From CAVSUB01 sp963816725 (GTDB lineage: Bacteria > Acidobacteriota > Vicinamibacteria > Vicinamibacterales > 2-12-FULL-66-21): 64,000 nt of DNA. Every line of letters begins with the position of its first letter. Position 1 is the first letter of the stretch. The translations under genes and the position numbers were made by a program. The notes beneath the pieces were generated by a model. That model made no database searches and was not told where the DNA came from. It was given only the letters and a program-made list of their open reading frames with translations. Shown here one piece after another: positions 8,472 to 16,287 of this stretch. The stretch covers positions 1 to 64,000 of the forward strand of contig CAWFMC010000020.1 of assembly GCA_963816725.1 (NCBI GenBank), written 5' to 3'.

Positions 8472-9797
8472 TCATCCGATAGGCACCCTGAGCATCAACA
8501 CCAGCGCGACCTCGACGATCAACGCCGCCGAGAGCACCAGCAAGCCGCCGACATAGCCACCGGTCGACTCGCGCAGCCACCCCATGACCGTCGGACCGAA
8601 GAAGCCGCCAAGATTGCCGGTGGCGTTGATCAAGCCGAGGCCGGCGGCCGCGGCCGTGCCGCCAAGAAACATCGGCGGCAGGGCCCAGAACACGCCGACC
8701 ATCGAACGCTGGGCCATCTGCGAGATGGTGAAGCTGAGGACCAGCAGCCACAGGTGCCCCTGCGACGCGACGGCGAGCAACAGCCCAATCGCCGAGACGG
8801 CGGCGCAGGCGGCCACGTGGAGCTTGCGTTCGCGCGTGCGATCCGAGTGCCGGCCGACGAGAACCATCGCGGCGAGCGCGGCGGCGAATGGAATCCCGGT
8901 AATCGCGCTCAGCGCCAGGCCGCGGGTGCCGCTCGCGTCCTGGAGCATCTTCGGCAGCCACAGGAAGATGCCGTATTGCACCAGGGTGTGCATGAACAGC
9001 ACGCCGCTCAGGATCCACACGCGTCCGCTGGTGATGCTGGCGGCGATCGTCGCGTGCCCCACCGCCTGCCGCCGGGCCTGTTCCGCGGCCATGGTCGCGG
9101 AGAGCCACTCGCGGTCCTCCGCCGGGAGCCAGTCGGCATGCTCGGGCCGATCTGTCAGCACGCGCAGCGCGAGCACCCCGAGGACCACCGCGGGCAGCCC
9201 CTCGATGATGAACAGCCATTGCCATCCGGCGAGCCCCATGCTTCCGTGGAGCGCAAGCAGGACCTCGGACACCGGCCCTCCGACGATCACCGCGATCGGG
9301 GCCGCCATCATGAACAACGCGCCGCTCCTGGCGCGTTCGCGGGCCGGGATCCAGTAGGTCAGATAGAGGACCATCCCCGGAAAGAAGCCGGCTTCGGCAA
9401 TCCCGAGCAGCACCCGTGCGGCCATGAACGACCGCACGTCGGTCACCAGCGCGGTGCCCATCGAGACGATGCCCCAGCCGATCAGGATGCGCGCGATCCA
9501 GCGGCGCGCCCCGACGCGCTCGAGGATCAGGTTGCTGGGGATCTCGAATAGGCAGTACGCCAGAAAGAACAGCCCCGCCCCAAACCCGTATTGCGACGGG
9601 CTGAGGTGCAGGTCGCGCTGCAGCTCGGTCGCCGCGAACCCGATGTTGACGCGATCGATGTAGGCGACGACGTAGCACAGGAAGGCGAACGGAATGAGCC
9701 GGCGCTGGACGCGCCGCAGCACGAGCGCGCGCTCCGAACCTCCAGCGGCGCCGATCACGGGCGCGGCGCCGGCGGACGATGGACGGGCGGCGGACAC
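8472..9797 (-). CDS. MFS transporter, anion:cation symporter (ACS) type
   Basis: A 12-TM major facilitator of about 441 residues. YVVAYIDRVNIGFAA in TM1 and the block LFFLAYCLFEIPSNL followed by ERVGARRWIARI are typical of the ACS family, which moves organic anions such as hexuronates, tartrate or phthalate with protons. It is closely similar in layout to the product of 49260-50558. I use the GTG at 9797; a GTG at 9758 is also possible, and no strong Shine-Dalgarno separates them. It starts 20 bp after mscL, and the sugar isomerase follows. The substrate cannot be told from sequence alone. Confidence 0.88.
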   Translation of the reverse strand: MSAARPSSAGAAPVIGAAGGSERALVLRRVQRRLIPFAFLCYVVAYIDRVNIGFAATELQRDLHLSPSQYGFGAGLFFLAYCLFEIPSNLILERVGARRWIARILIGWGIVSMGTALVTDVRSFMAARVLLGIAEAGFFPGMVLYLTYWIPARERARSGALFMMAAPIAVIVGGPVSEVLLALHGSMGLAGWQWLFIIEGLPAVVLGVLALRVLTDRPEHADWLPAEDREWLSATMAAEQARRQAVGHATIAASITSGRVWILSGVLFMHTLVQYGIFLWLPKMLQDASGTRGLALSAITGIPFAAALAAMVLVGRHSDRTRERKLHVAACAAVSAIGLLLAVASQGHLWLLVLSFTISQMAQRSMVGVFWALPPMFLGGTAAAAGLGLINATGNLGGFFGPTVMGWLRESTGGYVGGLLVLSAALIVEVALVLMLRVPIG

Positions 9798-9817
9798 GTC
9801 AGCGTCGGAGTCGGCGG

Positions 9818-10243
9818 TCAGAGGTCCGCGCAGCACGCCGCGCAGCGCAGCGCCGCGAGCGGAATCGCAGACAGACAGCGCGGACAGCTCTTGGTGCTGA
9901 CGGGCGGCGCCTTCTTGAAGCGATTTGCCTGCTTCACGATCATGAACACCGCGAACGCCAGGATCAGGAAATTGACGACGTCGTTGATGAAAAGACCGTA
10001 GGCGATCACCGGGATCCCCGCGGCCTTTGCCGCCGCGATCGAGGCGGGCGTCCCCTTGCTGTGATCGAGCACCACGAACAGGCTGGAGAAATCGACGTTG
10101 CCCAGCAGCATGCCGAGCGGCGGCATCAACACGCCTTCGACGAGTGTGTTGACGACCTTCCCGAAGGCCGCCCCGATGATCACGGCGACCGCGAGGTCGA
10201 TGACGTTGCCGCGGGCGATGAAGTCGCGAAACTCTTTCAACAC
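9818..10243 (-). CDS. mscL: large-conductance mechanosensitive channel MscL
   Basis: A 141-residue MscL: the N-terminal amphipathic helix and TM1 (MLKEFRDFIARGNVIDLA, AVIIGAAFGKVV), the periplasmic loop, and TM2 (GLFINDVVNFLILAF, followed by IVKQANRF) are all intact. It opens under membrane tension to release solutes during hypo-osmotic shock. The C-terminal tail carries CPRCLSAIPLAALRCAACC, a zinc-ribbon-like pair of Cys motifs found in many MscL tails. The start is GTG at 10243 with GGGAGG 6 bp upstream. It is the first gene of a minus-strand run with the MFS carrier. Confidence 0.97.
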   Translation of the reverse strand: MLKEFRDFIARGNVIDLAVAVIIGAAFGKVVNTLVEGVLMPPLGMLLGNVDFSSLFVVLDHSKGTPASIAAAKAAGIPVIAYGLFINDVVNFLILAFAVFMIVKQANRFKKAPPVSTKSCPRCLSAIPLAALRCAACCADL

Positions 10244-10421
10244 GATGCCTCCCGGACGTGGGTGATCGAAGACGCGTGATTATGCCATTGCTGGCGCCGT
10301 GGGCCGGCACGACGCGACGCGGCGACCACAGCCGGTGGCACGGCATGGAGAGAACGCGATTTGCATCGATGCTCCAGGCGCGAGACAAGATGTCTCGCCG
10401 TCACCATCTGGAGGCTCGAGC

Positions 10422-10742
10422 ATGGCAAAGTACGGAAGGGCGGCGTCCAAACGCGTCGAGTCGGCCGTGTCGCGCACGAAAAAGGGAACGCTCAAGAGCG
10501 GCTCCGGGCGCAAGGTCACCAGCCGCAAGCAGGCGATCGCCATCGGCTTGAGCGAAGCCCGGAAGGAAGGCGGCAAGGTGCCGGCTCGGAAGGGTGCGCG
10601 GAAGACCGGCCGGAAGACGGCGCGGAAGACCTCCCGCAAGACGGCGGGCAAGAGCACCAGCCGGACGTCCGCCCGGAAGACCTCGCGGAAGTCCGCGCGC
10701 AAGTCCTCGGGCGGCACGAAGCGGAGCCGCGCGAAGTCCTGA
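10422..10742 (+). CDS. DUF6496-like protein with histone-H1-like tail
   Basis: A 106-residue, very basic protein. The start is the ATG at 10422 with GGAGG 8 bp upstream; the longer frame upstream is not coding. Residues 1-50 match the DUF6496-like pattern (VESAVSRTKKGTLKSG, then KVTSRKQAIAIGLSEARK). Residues 51-106 are an almost pure Lys/Arg/Ser/Thr/Ala tail made of repeats such as ARKTSRK and RKTARKT, like eukaryotic H1 or bacterial Hc1/AlgP tails. Nucleic-acid binding or DNA compaction is the reasonable inference. Confidence 0.8.
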   Translation: MAKYGRAASKRVESAVSRTKKGTLKSGSGRKVTSRKQAIAIGLSEARKEGGKVPARKGARKTGRKTARKTSRKTAGKSTSRTSARKTSRKSARKSSGGTKRSRAKS

Positions 10743-10792
10743 TCGTCGGCACGTCTTTCGTGAGAGGATGTGCGCTCGACCGAGCGTCGACC

Positions 10793-12034
10793 GTGCGTCT
10801 GTCCTCTCCAACGTCCCGCTTTGCGCCAGCGCTGATCCTCGCGCTCGGGCTCGCCACGGCGACCGCCGCGTCCCAGTCCGGAACGCCGTCCGCGATCGTC
10901 ACGGCGCCGCCCGCCCGCGAGGCGTATCTGGGCCGCGCGATCATCTGGCAACCGCCCCCGCCGCTGTCGCCCGCCGAACTTCTCGACGGCCCCGGGGGCG
11001 TGTTTCCGTACCGCGTCGCCGAATCCACCGCGCCTCCGGGCATCGCGTGTTCGTTTACCAGGCCCGGCGCGTCGCTCGGCGGCAAGTCGGCCAAATTCCT
11101 GTGCCGGACAGCCGACGGCCATGACTTGCGGCTGAAGTACTGGAACGTCGAGGAGCAGACCGGCAACCGGGAGACATTCGCCACCGTCGCCGCGACGCGG
11201 CTGATGTGGGCCCTTGGGTTCCCCGTGCCGCCGGCGTTACCGATCGACGTCCGCTGCACGGACTGCCCGGAGAACCCGATGCGCGGGACGGGTGAGCGTC
11301 GGCCGCGGCACTATACGGCGATGTGGCAGGTGGCGGTGCGCGGGCCGAAGATCGTGTCCCGTGAGGACATGGATCAAGGCTGGTCGTGGCGGGATCTGGA
11401 GGAGGCGATCGACAAGTTACCCGCTGGCGAGGAACGGACCCGCCAGCGCACGCACTATGGGGCGCTGGTGCTGCTCGGCGTGTTCCTTCAGCATGGCGAT
11501 CGCAAGCCGGAGCAGCAGGTCCTCTACTGCCAGGACACGCCGGACCTGACGGCCGGCGAGGTCCGCACGCCCGGCAATGGTGACACCCACGAGATGCTCT
11601 TCGAGCGCCCCGGCGCGCGGAGCTGCGCGCAGCCCGTCGCGGCAGTGGTGGATGTGGGCGCCACGTTCGGAGGCGCCGGCCGCACCTCGAACGAGGTCAC
11701 CTCGAAGATGGACCTGGAAAAGTGGTCGAAGAGGCCGGTGTTCGCGAGCGACGCGCGCGAGTGCCGCGGCGAGCTGACCATCTCGCTGGCCGCCGGCGAC
11801 GGCGGCAACGGGCACCCACGGATCATCGAAGAAGGCCGGCGGTTCCTCTCCGAGCGCCTGCATCAGCTGAGCGACGATCACTTGCGAGCGATCTTCACTG
11901 CCGCCCGTATCGATCAGCTGCGCGATCAGCGCTCCCCGCGCGGCGCCGCAGGGAACCCCGTCGACGGGTGGGTCGCGGCCTTCAAAGACAAGGTCCGGCA
12001 GATCGACGCCAGGCAGTGCCAGCCGGCATCCTGA
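10793..12034 (+). CDS. exported protein with atypical-kinase-like motifs (paralog C)
   Basis: A 413-residue protein from the GTG at 10793, chosen because it opens directly onto a signal peptide (APALILALGLATATAAS); another GTG lies at 10760, and the frame extends artefactually through the DUF6496 gene. It is closest to paralog A: KFLCRTADG (101-109), LRLKYW with Lys115, NRETFATVAATRLMWALGF with Glu127, CTDC (155-158), QHGDRKPEQQ (233-242) and VVDVGATFG (285-293). A terminal Cys is shared by all three paralogs. The conserved acidic and HGDRK positions are all retained, so if the family are kinases this copy should be active. Predicted periplasmic or secreted. Substrate and function unknown. 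Confidence 0.75.
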   Translation: MRLSSPTSRFAPALILALGLATATAASQSGTPSAIVTAPPAREAYLGRAIIWQPPPPLSPAELLDGPGGVFPYRVAESTAPPGIACSFTRPGASLGGKSAKFLCRTADGHDLRLKYWNVEEQTGNRETFATVAATRLMWALGFPVPPALPIDVRCTDCPENPMRGTGERRPRHYTAMWQVAVRGPKIVSREDMDQGWSWRDLEEAIDKLPAGEERTRQRTHYGALVLLGVFLQHGDRKPEQQVLYCQDTPDLTAGEVRTPGNGDTHEMLFERPGARSCAQPVAAVVDVGATFGGAGRTSNEVTSKMDLEKWSKRPVFASDARECRGELTISLAAGDGGNGHPRIIEEGRRFLSERLHQLSDDHLRAIFTAARIDQLRDQRSPRGAAGNPVDGWVAAFKDKVRQIDARQCQPAS

Positions 12035-12173
12035 CTCCGAGCATCTACCTCAGCGAATCGCATACCGCCAGCGGCAGCAGTCGGGCCCGCGATGGGTGTG
12101 CCTGGCGATCCCGCCAGCGCACGACCCGATCGCGAACCCCGATGTCCGGACCTTCGGGGTGCTGTGCGATGAA

Positions 12174-12776
12174 CTACCGACGCGCGGCGGTCCGCGCGCG
12201 ACCGCGGCTGGCGCTCGCGCTGGCGCGCACCGGAGCAGCGGGTGCTTCCTCGTCCTCGTCCTCGTCGGACTCCGGATGCGCCGCGGCAGCGGCTTCGCGG
12301 TTCACGCCGCCGTCGGCAATCTCCGTGAGCTTCTCGTCGGTGGCCTTCTCTTCGTCGAGCGTGGCCTGCAGCAGCTCGACTGCCTCGGTGTGGCCCATTG
12401 CTTCAGCCCACGCGACCAGCGTGCCGTAAGCGGCCATCTCGTAGTGCTCGACCCGCTGCGCCGACGCGATCAGCGCCGCGTCCATTGTCGGCTCATCGAA
12501 GTCCTCGCCCATCGTCGAGCTGCCTTCTTCGATGATCCCCGCCATGCCGTCACACCGCTTGGCCTTGACCTTCTCGTCCAGTGACGCGAACACCTCTTCG
12601 AGACGGCTGATCTGGCCTTTCGTTTCCTCGAGATGGTTCTCGAACGCCTGCCGCAGCTCGTCCGACGTCGCCGCCTTGATCATCTTGGGCAGCGCCTTGG
12701 TGATCTGCTTCTCGGCGTGGTAGACATCCCGCAGTTCGTCGATGAACGCATCGTGCAAAGTTCCAGCTGACGCCAT
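12174..12776 (-). CDS. YciE/YciF-type ferritin-like DUF892 protein
   Basis: A 200-residue protein. Residues 1-155 form the DUF892 four-helix bundle: LHDAFIDELRDVYHAEKQI with an E-x6-H pair, FENHLEET, SAQRVEHYEMAAYGTL and LLQATLDEEKATDEKL, the repeated Glu/His pairs typical of ferritin-like diiron sites. Members are stress-linked and their reaction is unsettled. The last 45 residues are an acidic run (SDEDEDEEAP) followed by an Arg/Ser/Ala-rich basic tail, an unusual extension that could bind nucleic acid (inference). AGGAG precedes the ATG. Confidence 0.9.
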   Translation of the reverse strand: MASAGTLHDAFIDELRDVYHAEKQITKALPKMIKAATSDELRQAFENHLEETKGQISRLEEVFASLDEKVKAKRCDGMAGIIEEGSSTMGEDFDEPTMDAALIASAQRVEHYEMAAYGTLVAWAEAMGHTEAVELLQATLDEEKATDEKLTEIADGGVNREAAAAAHPESDEDEDEEAPAAPVRASASASRGRARTAARR

Positions 12777-12967
12777 GTAAGTCTCCTGAAGAGTAATCAG
12801 TTGCGCAGTATGCGCGTGAGGTCATCACGCGTCGTGCCCGAGATCGATGCCGGGCAGGACGCGTAGTCGGATGCGGGCCGCACTGCGTGCAGGCTTTCGG
12901 GGCGTGCTCCAGCGGCGGTCACCAACACGTCATGCGACCACTTCAACAAACGTACCGCCAGGATGAA

Positions 12968-14053
12968 TCAGGCCGGGACGATCACACGGCCGTGCACGCC
13001 GGTCGACGCTTCGTAAGCCTCGACTGTCTCCCGGGCGAAGCGGGCGGCCGCCTCCGGATCGACCAGCGCGACGATCGACCCGCCGAAACCGCCGCCGGTC
13101 ATGCGGGCGCCGTACGCACCCCGGCCATGGCTGGCGATATCGACGAGGCGGTCGACTTCCGGAATGGAAACCGCGTAATCGTCCCGCAGCGAGGCGTGCG
13201 ACTCGACGAACAGGCGGCCTGCCGCGACGAGGTCGCGCGCGCGCAGTGCAGCGACGGTGTCAAGCACCCGGGCGTTCTCGGTGATCACGTGGCGCACACG
13301 GCGGGACAGCGGAGTCGGCAGGCGCTCGACGCGAGGCATGTCGTTCGCCCCGAGCTCGCGCAGGCTGCCAACACCGAGCAGCGTGGCGGCCTCATCGCAC
13401 TGTTGGCGTCGTTCCGCGTATCCCCCGCCGACATTCCGGTGTGAGAGGCCGGAATGGATCACGACGATCGCCACATTGTCCGGCAGCGGGACCTTCTCGT
13501 AATGCAGGTCGCGCGTGTCGAGAAACAGCGCGGAACGTTCATCGGCGATGCTGCAGGCCATCTGATCCATGAAGCCGACGGGCGCGCCGACGAATTCGAC
13601 TTCCGCACGCTGCGCGGCCCGCGCCAGCGTGACATCGTCGATGTCCAGCGCATACAGCTCGCGGATGGCGCGCGACACCGCGATCTCGAGCGACGCGCTC
13701 GACGAGAGACCGCTGCCGAGCGGCACCGAGGAGGTTAGCCGCGCGTCGAAACCTTGCGCCAGTCCCATTTTGGCCAGCTGCTGAGTCACGCCGGCGACGT
13801 AATCGACCCAGCCCTTCCCTGCCGCCTCGGTACCGAGCTCGTAGTGCACGAGGCCATCGTCGCGGAACTGGTCGCTCCAGAGCCGCACGGTGCGGTCGTC
13901 GCGGGCGGCAATCGCAATCTCGGTGCGTTGAGGGATGGCCGCGGGTAGTACCAGACCGGCGTTGTAGTCGGTGTGGTCCCCCATCAGGTTGACGCGGCCG
14001 GGGGCGCTTGCGCCCACCGTGGCAGGACGGCCGAACAGGGCTTCGAACGTCAT
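12968..14053 (-). CDS. galK: galactokinase
   Basis: A 361-residue GHMP kinase that phosphorylates galactose with ATP in the Leloir pathway. The galactokinase signature is GRVNLMGDHTDYNAG (usual Glu of GEH is Asp here), the ATP loop is PLGSGLSSSASLE, and the third GHMP motif is ARMTGGGFGGS. The ATG at 14053 overlaps the TGA of the MHS transporter (TGATG), which indicates translational coupling. Frames that extend upstream of this ATG run through the transporter in another frame and are false. No galT, galE or galM is visible in the window. Confidence 0.95.
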   Translation of the reverse strand: MTFEALFGRPATVGASAPGRVNLMGDHTDYNAGLVLPAAIPQRTEIAIAARDDRTVRLWSDQFRDDGLVHYELGTEAAGKGWVDYVAGVTQQLAKMGLAQGFDARLTSSVPLGSGLSSSASLEIAVSRAIRELYALDIDDVTLARAAQRAEVEFVGAPVGFMDQMACSIADERSALFLDTRDLHYEKVPLPDNVAIVVIHSGLSHRNVGGGYAERRQQCDEAATLLGVGSLRELGANDMPRVERLPTPLSRRVRHVITENARVLDTVAALRARDLVAAGRLFVESHASLRDDYAVSIPEVDRLVDIASHGRGAYGARMTGGGFGGSIVALVDPEAAARFARETVEAYEASTGVHGRVIVPA

Positions 14054-15336
14054 CACCGCAGGTCGTGGTCCTTGGTTTCGGCGGTCATCGTGAGTCCCAC
14101 GAGGCTCAACAGCGCGGCGGTCGCCAGATAATAGCCGACGTACTGCAGCCCGTAATTCTTGGCGAGCCACGTCGCCGCATACGGCGCGAGCGATGCACCG
14201 AAGATGCCGGCGAGGTTGAATGTGAGCGAGCTGCCGGTGTAGCGGACCGCGGCCGGGAAGAGCTCGGAGAGCACCGTGCCGAGCGGACCGTACGTCATCC
14301 CCATGAGTGAGAGGCCGAGCGCCATCGTGACGAGGGCACCCAACGGGCCGGCCGTGAACAGCGGCGCCATGATCAGACCGAACAGCGCGATCGCGATGGT
14401 CACGGCGATCAAGGTCCGCCGCCGGCCCCGTTCCGCGAGCACCGCGGCGAGCGGGATGGTGAGCGCAAAGCACACCACGCCAACCAGCTGCATGAGCAGG
14501 AACGACTGGCGCGAGTAGCCGAGGGCGGTGGTCCCCCACGACAACGCAAACACTGTCATCAGGTAGAACAGCACGAACGTCGCCAGCGAGACGAGCACGC
14601 CGGCCAGCAGCGTGCGCGGATGCTCGCGGCAGACCACGAGGATCGGGACCTTGACCCGTTCGCGCCGCGTCAGCACCTCACGAAACACCGGCGTCTCGGT
14701 GATCGTCAGCCGCACATAGAGACCGACGATGACCAGCGCGGCGCTGGCCAGGAACGGGATGCGCCAGCCAAAGGCGAAGAACTGAGCGTCGGAGAGCAGG
14801 GCGGACAGCACCAGGAAGACCACGGCGGAGAAGAAGAAGCCGACCGGGGCACCGAGCTGCGGGAACATGCCGTACCAGGCGCGCTTGCCGGGCGGCGCAT
14901 TCTCGATCGCCAGCAGCACGGCTCCGCCCCACTCGCCGCCCAGCCCGAGCCCCTGACCGAATCGACAGAGCGCGAGAAGCAGCGGCGCGGCGATGCCGAT
15001 CGACGCGTAGGTCGGCAGAATCCCGATCGTCACCGTCGACACGCCCATCGTCAGCAGCGCCGCCACCAGCGTGGTCTTGCGGCCGACGCGGTCGCCGAAG
15101 TGGCCGAAGATTGCGGATCCGATCGGGCGGGCGAGAAAGGCAATCGCGAACGTCGCGAGCGAGGCGAGCGTGGCCGAAGCGGGATCGGAGGCCGGAAAGA
15201 ACAGTCGGGGAAAGACGAGGACCGCCGCGGTGGCGTAAATGTAGAAGTCGAAAAACTCGATCGTCGTGCCGATGAGACTGGCGAAGAGCACCTGTCGCGG
15301 GGAGTTCACGGACACCGCCCTGGACTCGTCGGGCAT
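14053..15336 (-). CDS. MFS transporter, metabolite:H+ symporter (MHS) type
   Basis: A 427-residue, 12-TM transporter. TTIEFFDFYIYATAA in TM1 and GHFGDRVGRKTTL (MFS motif A) between TM2 and TM3 are hallmarks of the MHS branch (ShiA/ProP/KgtP-like), which imports organic acids or osmolytes with protons. RFGQGLGLGGEWGGA in TM4 fits as well. GGAGGT precedes the ATG. Because its stop overlaps the galactokinase start, it may supply the galactokinase substrate, although MHS carriers are usually acid transporters; the link is contextual only. Confidence 0.9.
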   Translation of the reverse strand: MPDESRAVSVNSPRQVLFASLIGTTIEFFDFYIYATAAVLVFPRLFFPASDPASATLASLATFAIAFLARPIGSAIFGHFGDRVGRKTTLVAALLTMGVSTVTIGILPTYASIGIAAPLLLALCRFGQGLGLGGEWGGAVLLAIENAPPGKRAWYGMFPQLGAPVGFFFSAVVFLVLSALLSDAQFFAFGWRIPFLASAALVIVGLYVRLTITETPVFREVLTRRERVKVPILVVCREHPRTLLAGVLVSLATFVLFYLMTVFALSWGTTALGYSRQSFLLMQLVGVVCFALTIPLAAVLAERGRRRTLIAVTIAIALFGLIMAPLFTAGPLGALVTMALGLSLMGMTYGPLGTVLSELFPAAVRYTGSSLTFNLAGIFGASLAPYAATWLAKNYGLQYVGYYLATAALLSLVGLTMTAETKDHDLR

Positions 15337-15379
15337 GGCACCTCCAGTGCCTCGGTTGGGAATCTGTCAGGGCTCGGGG

Positions 15380-16135
15380 TCAGCCGCGGCCCACGAACGG
15401 CATCCTGGTCGCCATGACGGTCAGGAACTGGACGTTGGCCTCGAGCGGAAGCCCGGCCATGTAGCGCACCGCGTCCACGACGTGTTTCAGGTCCATCAGC
15501 GGTTCGGGCGCGATCGTGCCGTTGGCCTGCGGTACGCCCCTGGCCATCTTCGCGGCCATCTCCGTGGCGGCATTGCCGATATCGATCTGCCCGCAGGCGA
15601 TGTTGTACTTGCGGCCGTCGAGCGAGGTGGACTTGGTCAGGCCGGTGATGGCGTGCTTGGTCGCGGTGTAGGGTGCCGAGTTTGGACGCGGCGCGTAGGC
15701 GGATATCGATCCGTTGTTGATGATGCGGCCGCCCATGGGGTCCTGCCGCTTCATGATCGCGAAGGCCTGCTGCGTGCAGTAGAAGGCGCCGGTCAAGTTG
15801 GTGTCGACCACGGTCTTCCACTGTTCGACGGTCAGGTCCTCCAGCATGACGCCCGGGGCGCTGACGCCGGCGTTGTTGAACAGGAGATCGAGCCGCCCGA
15901 ACGCCTGCTCGGCCCGCGCGAAGAGCGTGCGCACCGACTCGGGATCCGTGACGTCGGTTGGCACGGCCACAGCTCGCCCGGGTCCGAGTCCCGCACTCGC
16001 AATCGTCTCCTCGAGCTGCGCGGCGCGTCGTCCGGCGAGCGCCACGCGGAACCCGTCCTGGAGCAGGCCGATCGCGACCGCCCGCCCGATGCCGCTGCCC
16101 GCTCCCGTCACAATGGCCACAGATCCGTCGGTCAT
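15380..16135 (-). CDS. SDR family oxidoreductase
   Basis: A 251-residue classical short-chain dehydrogenase. The cofactor loop is TGAGSGIG, the structural motif is NNAGVSA, the catalytic Ser is in NNGSISAY, and the active pair is YTATKHA (Tyr and Lys). The Arg after strand 2 (AGRRAAQ) favours NADP(H). The start is the ATG at 16135; the longer open frame upstream translates a GCCCAGC tandem repeat and is not coding. It lies 43 bp downstream of the MHS gene start region on the same strand but is upstream in transcription, so it may be the first gene of an SDR-MHS-galK run. Substrate unknown. Confidence 0.9.
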   Translation of the reverse strand: MTDGSVAIVTGAGSGIGRAVAIGLLQDGFRVALAGRRAAQLEETIASAGLGPGRAVAVPTDVTDPESVRTLFARAEQAFGRLDLLFNNAGVSAPGVMLEDLTVEQWKTVVDTNLTGAFYCTQQAFAIMKRQDPMGGRIINNGSISAYAPRPNSAPYTATKHAITGLTKSTSLDGRKYNIACGQIDIGNAATEMAAKMARGVPQANGTIAPEPLMDLKHVVDAVRYMAGLPLEANVQFLTVMATRMPFVGRG

Positions 16136-16180
16136 GGCGTCGAGTTTACTCGACGCGGGGATCGCGGCTCGGGGGTCGGC

Positions 16181-16235
16181 GCCCAGCGCCCAGCGCCCAG
16201 CGCCCAGCGCCCAGCGCCCAGCGCCCAGCGCCCAG
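16181..16235. repeat. heptad tandem repeat, GCCCAGC x about 8
   Basis: Nearly perfect 7-nt repeats occupy the gap between the divergent SDR and murJ genes. They translate in some frames as Ala-Gly-Arg-Trp/Leu-type low-complexity runs, which creates false extensions of both neighbouring genes. Confidence 0.92.
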
Positions 16236-16287
16236 AAGTAACATACCCCCCACATGTCGCCGATCCTCCCTCCTTCGTCGCGCGCTC

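Noticed and set aside
7369..10388. Very long minus-strand frames that appear to join the sugar isomerase, MFS and other genes
   Set aside because: Family N-termini, Shine-Dalgarno sites and the 7-nt repeat array show separate genes; the long frames exist only because stops are rare in high-GC DNA.
16181..16235. Possible CRISPR array
   Set aside because: The 7-nt direct repeats have no spacers, and no cas genes are present anywhere in the window.
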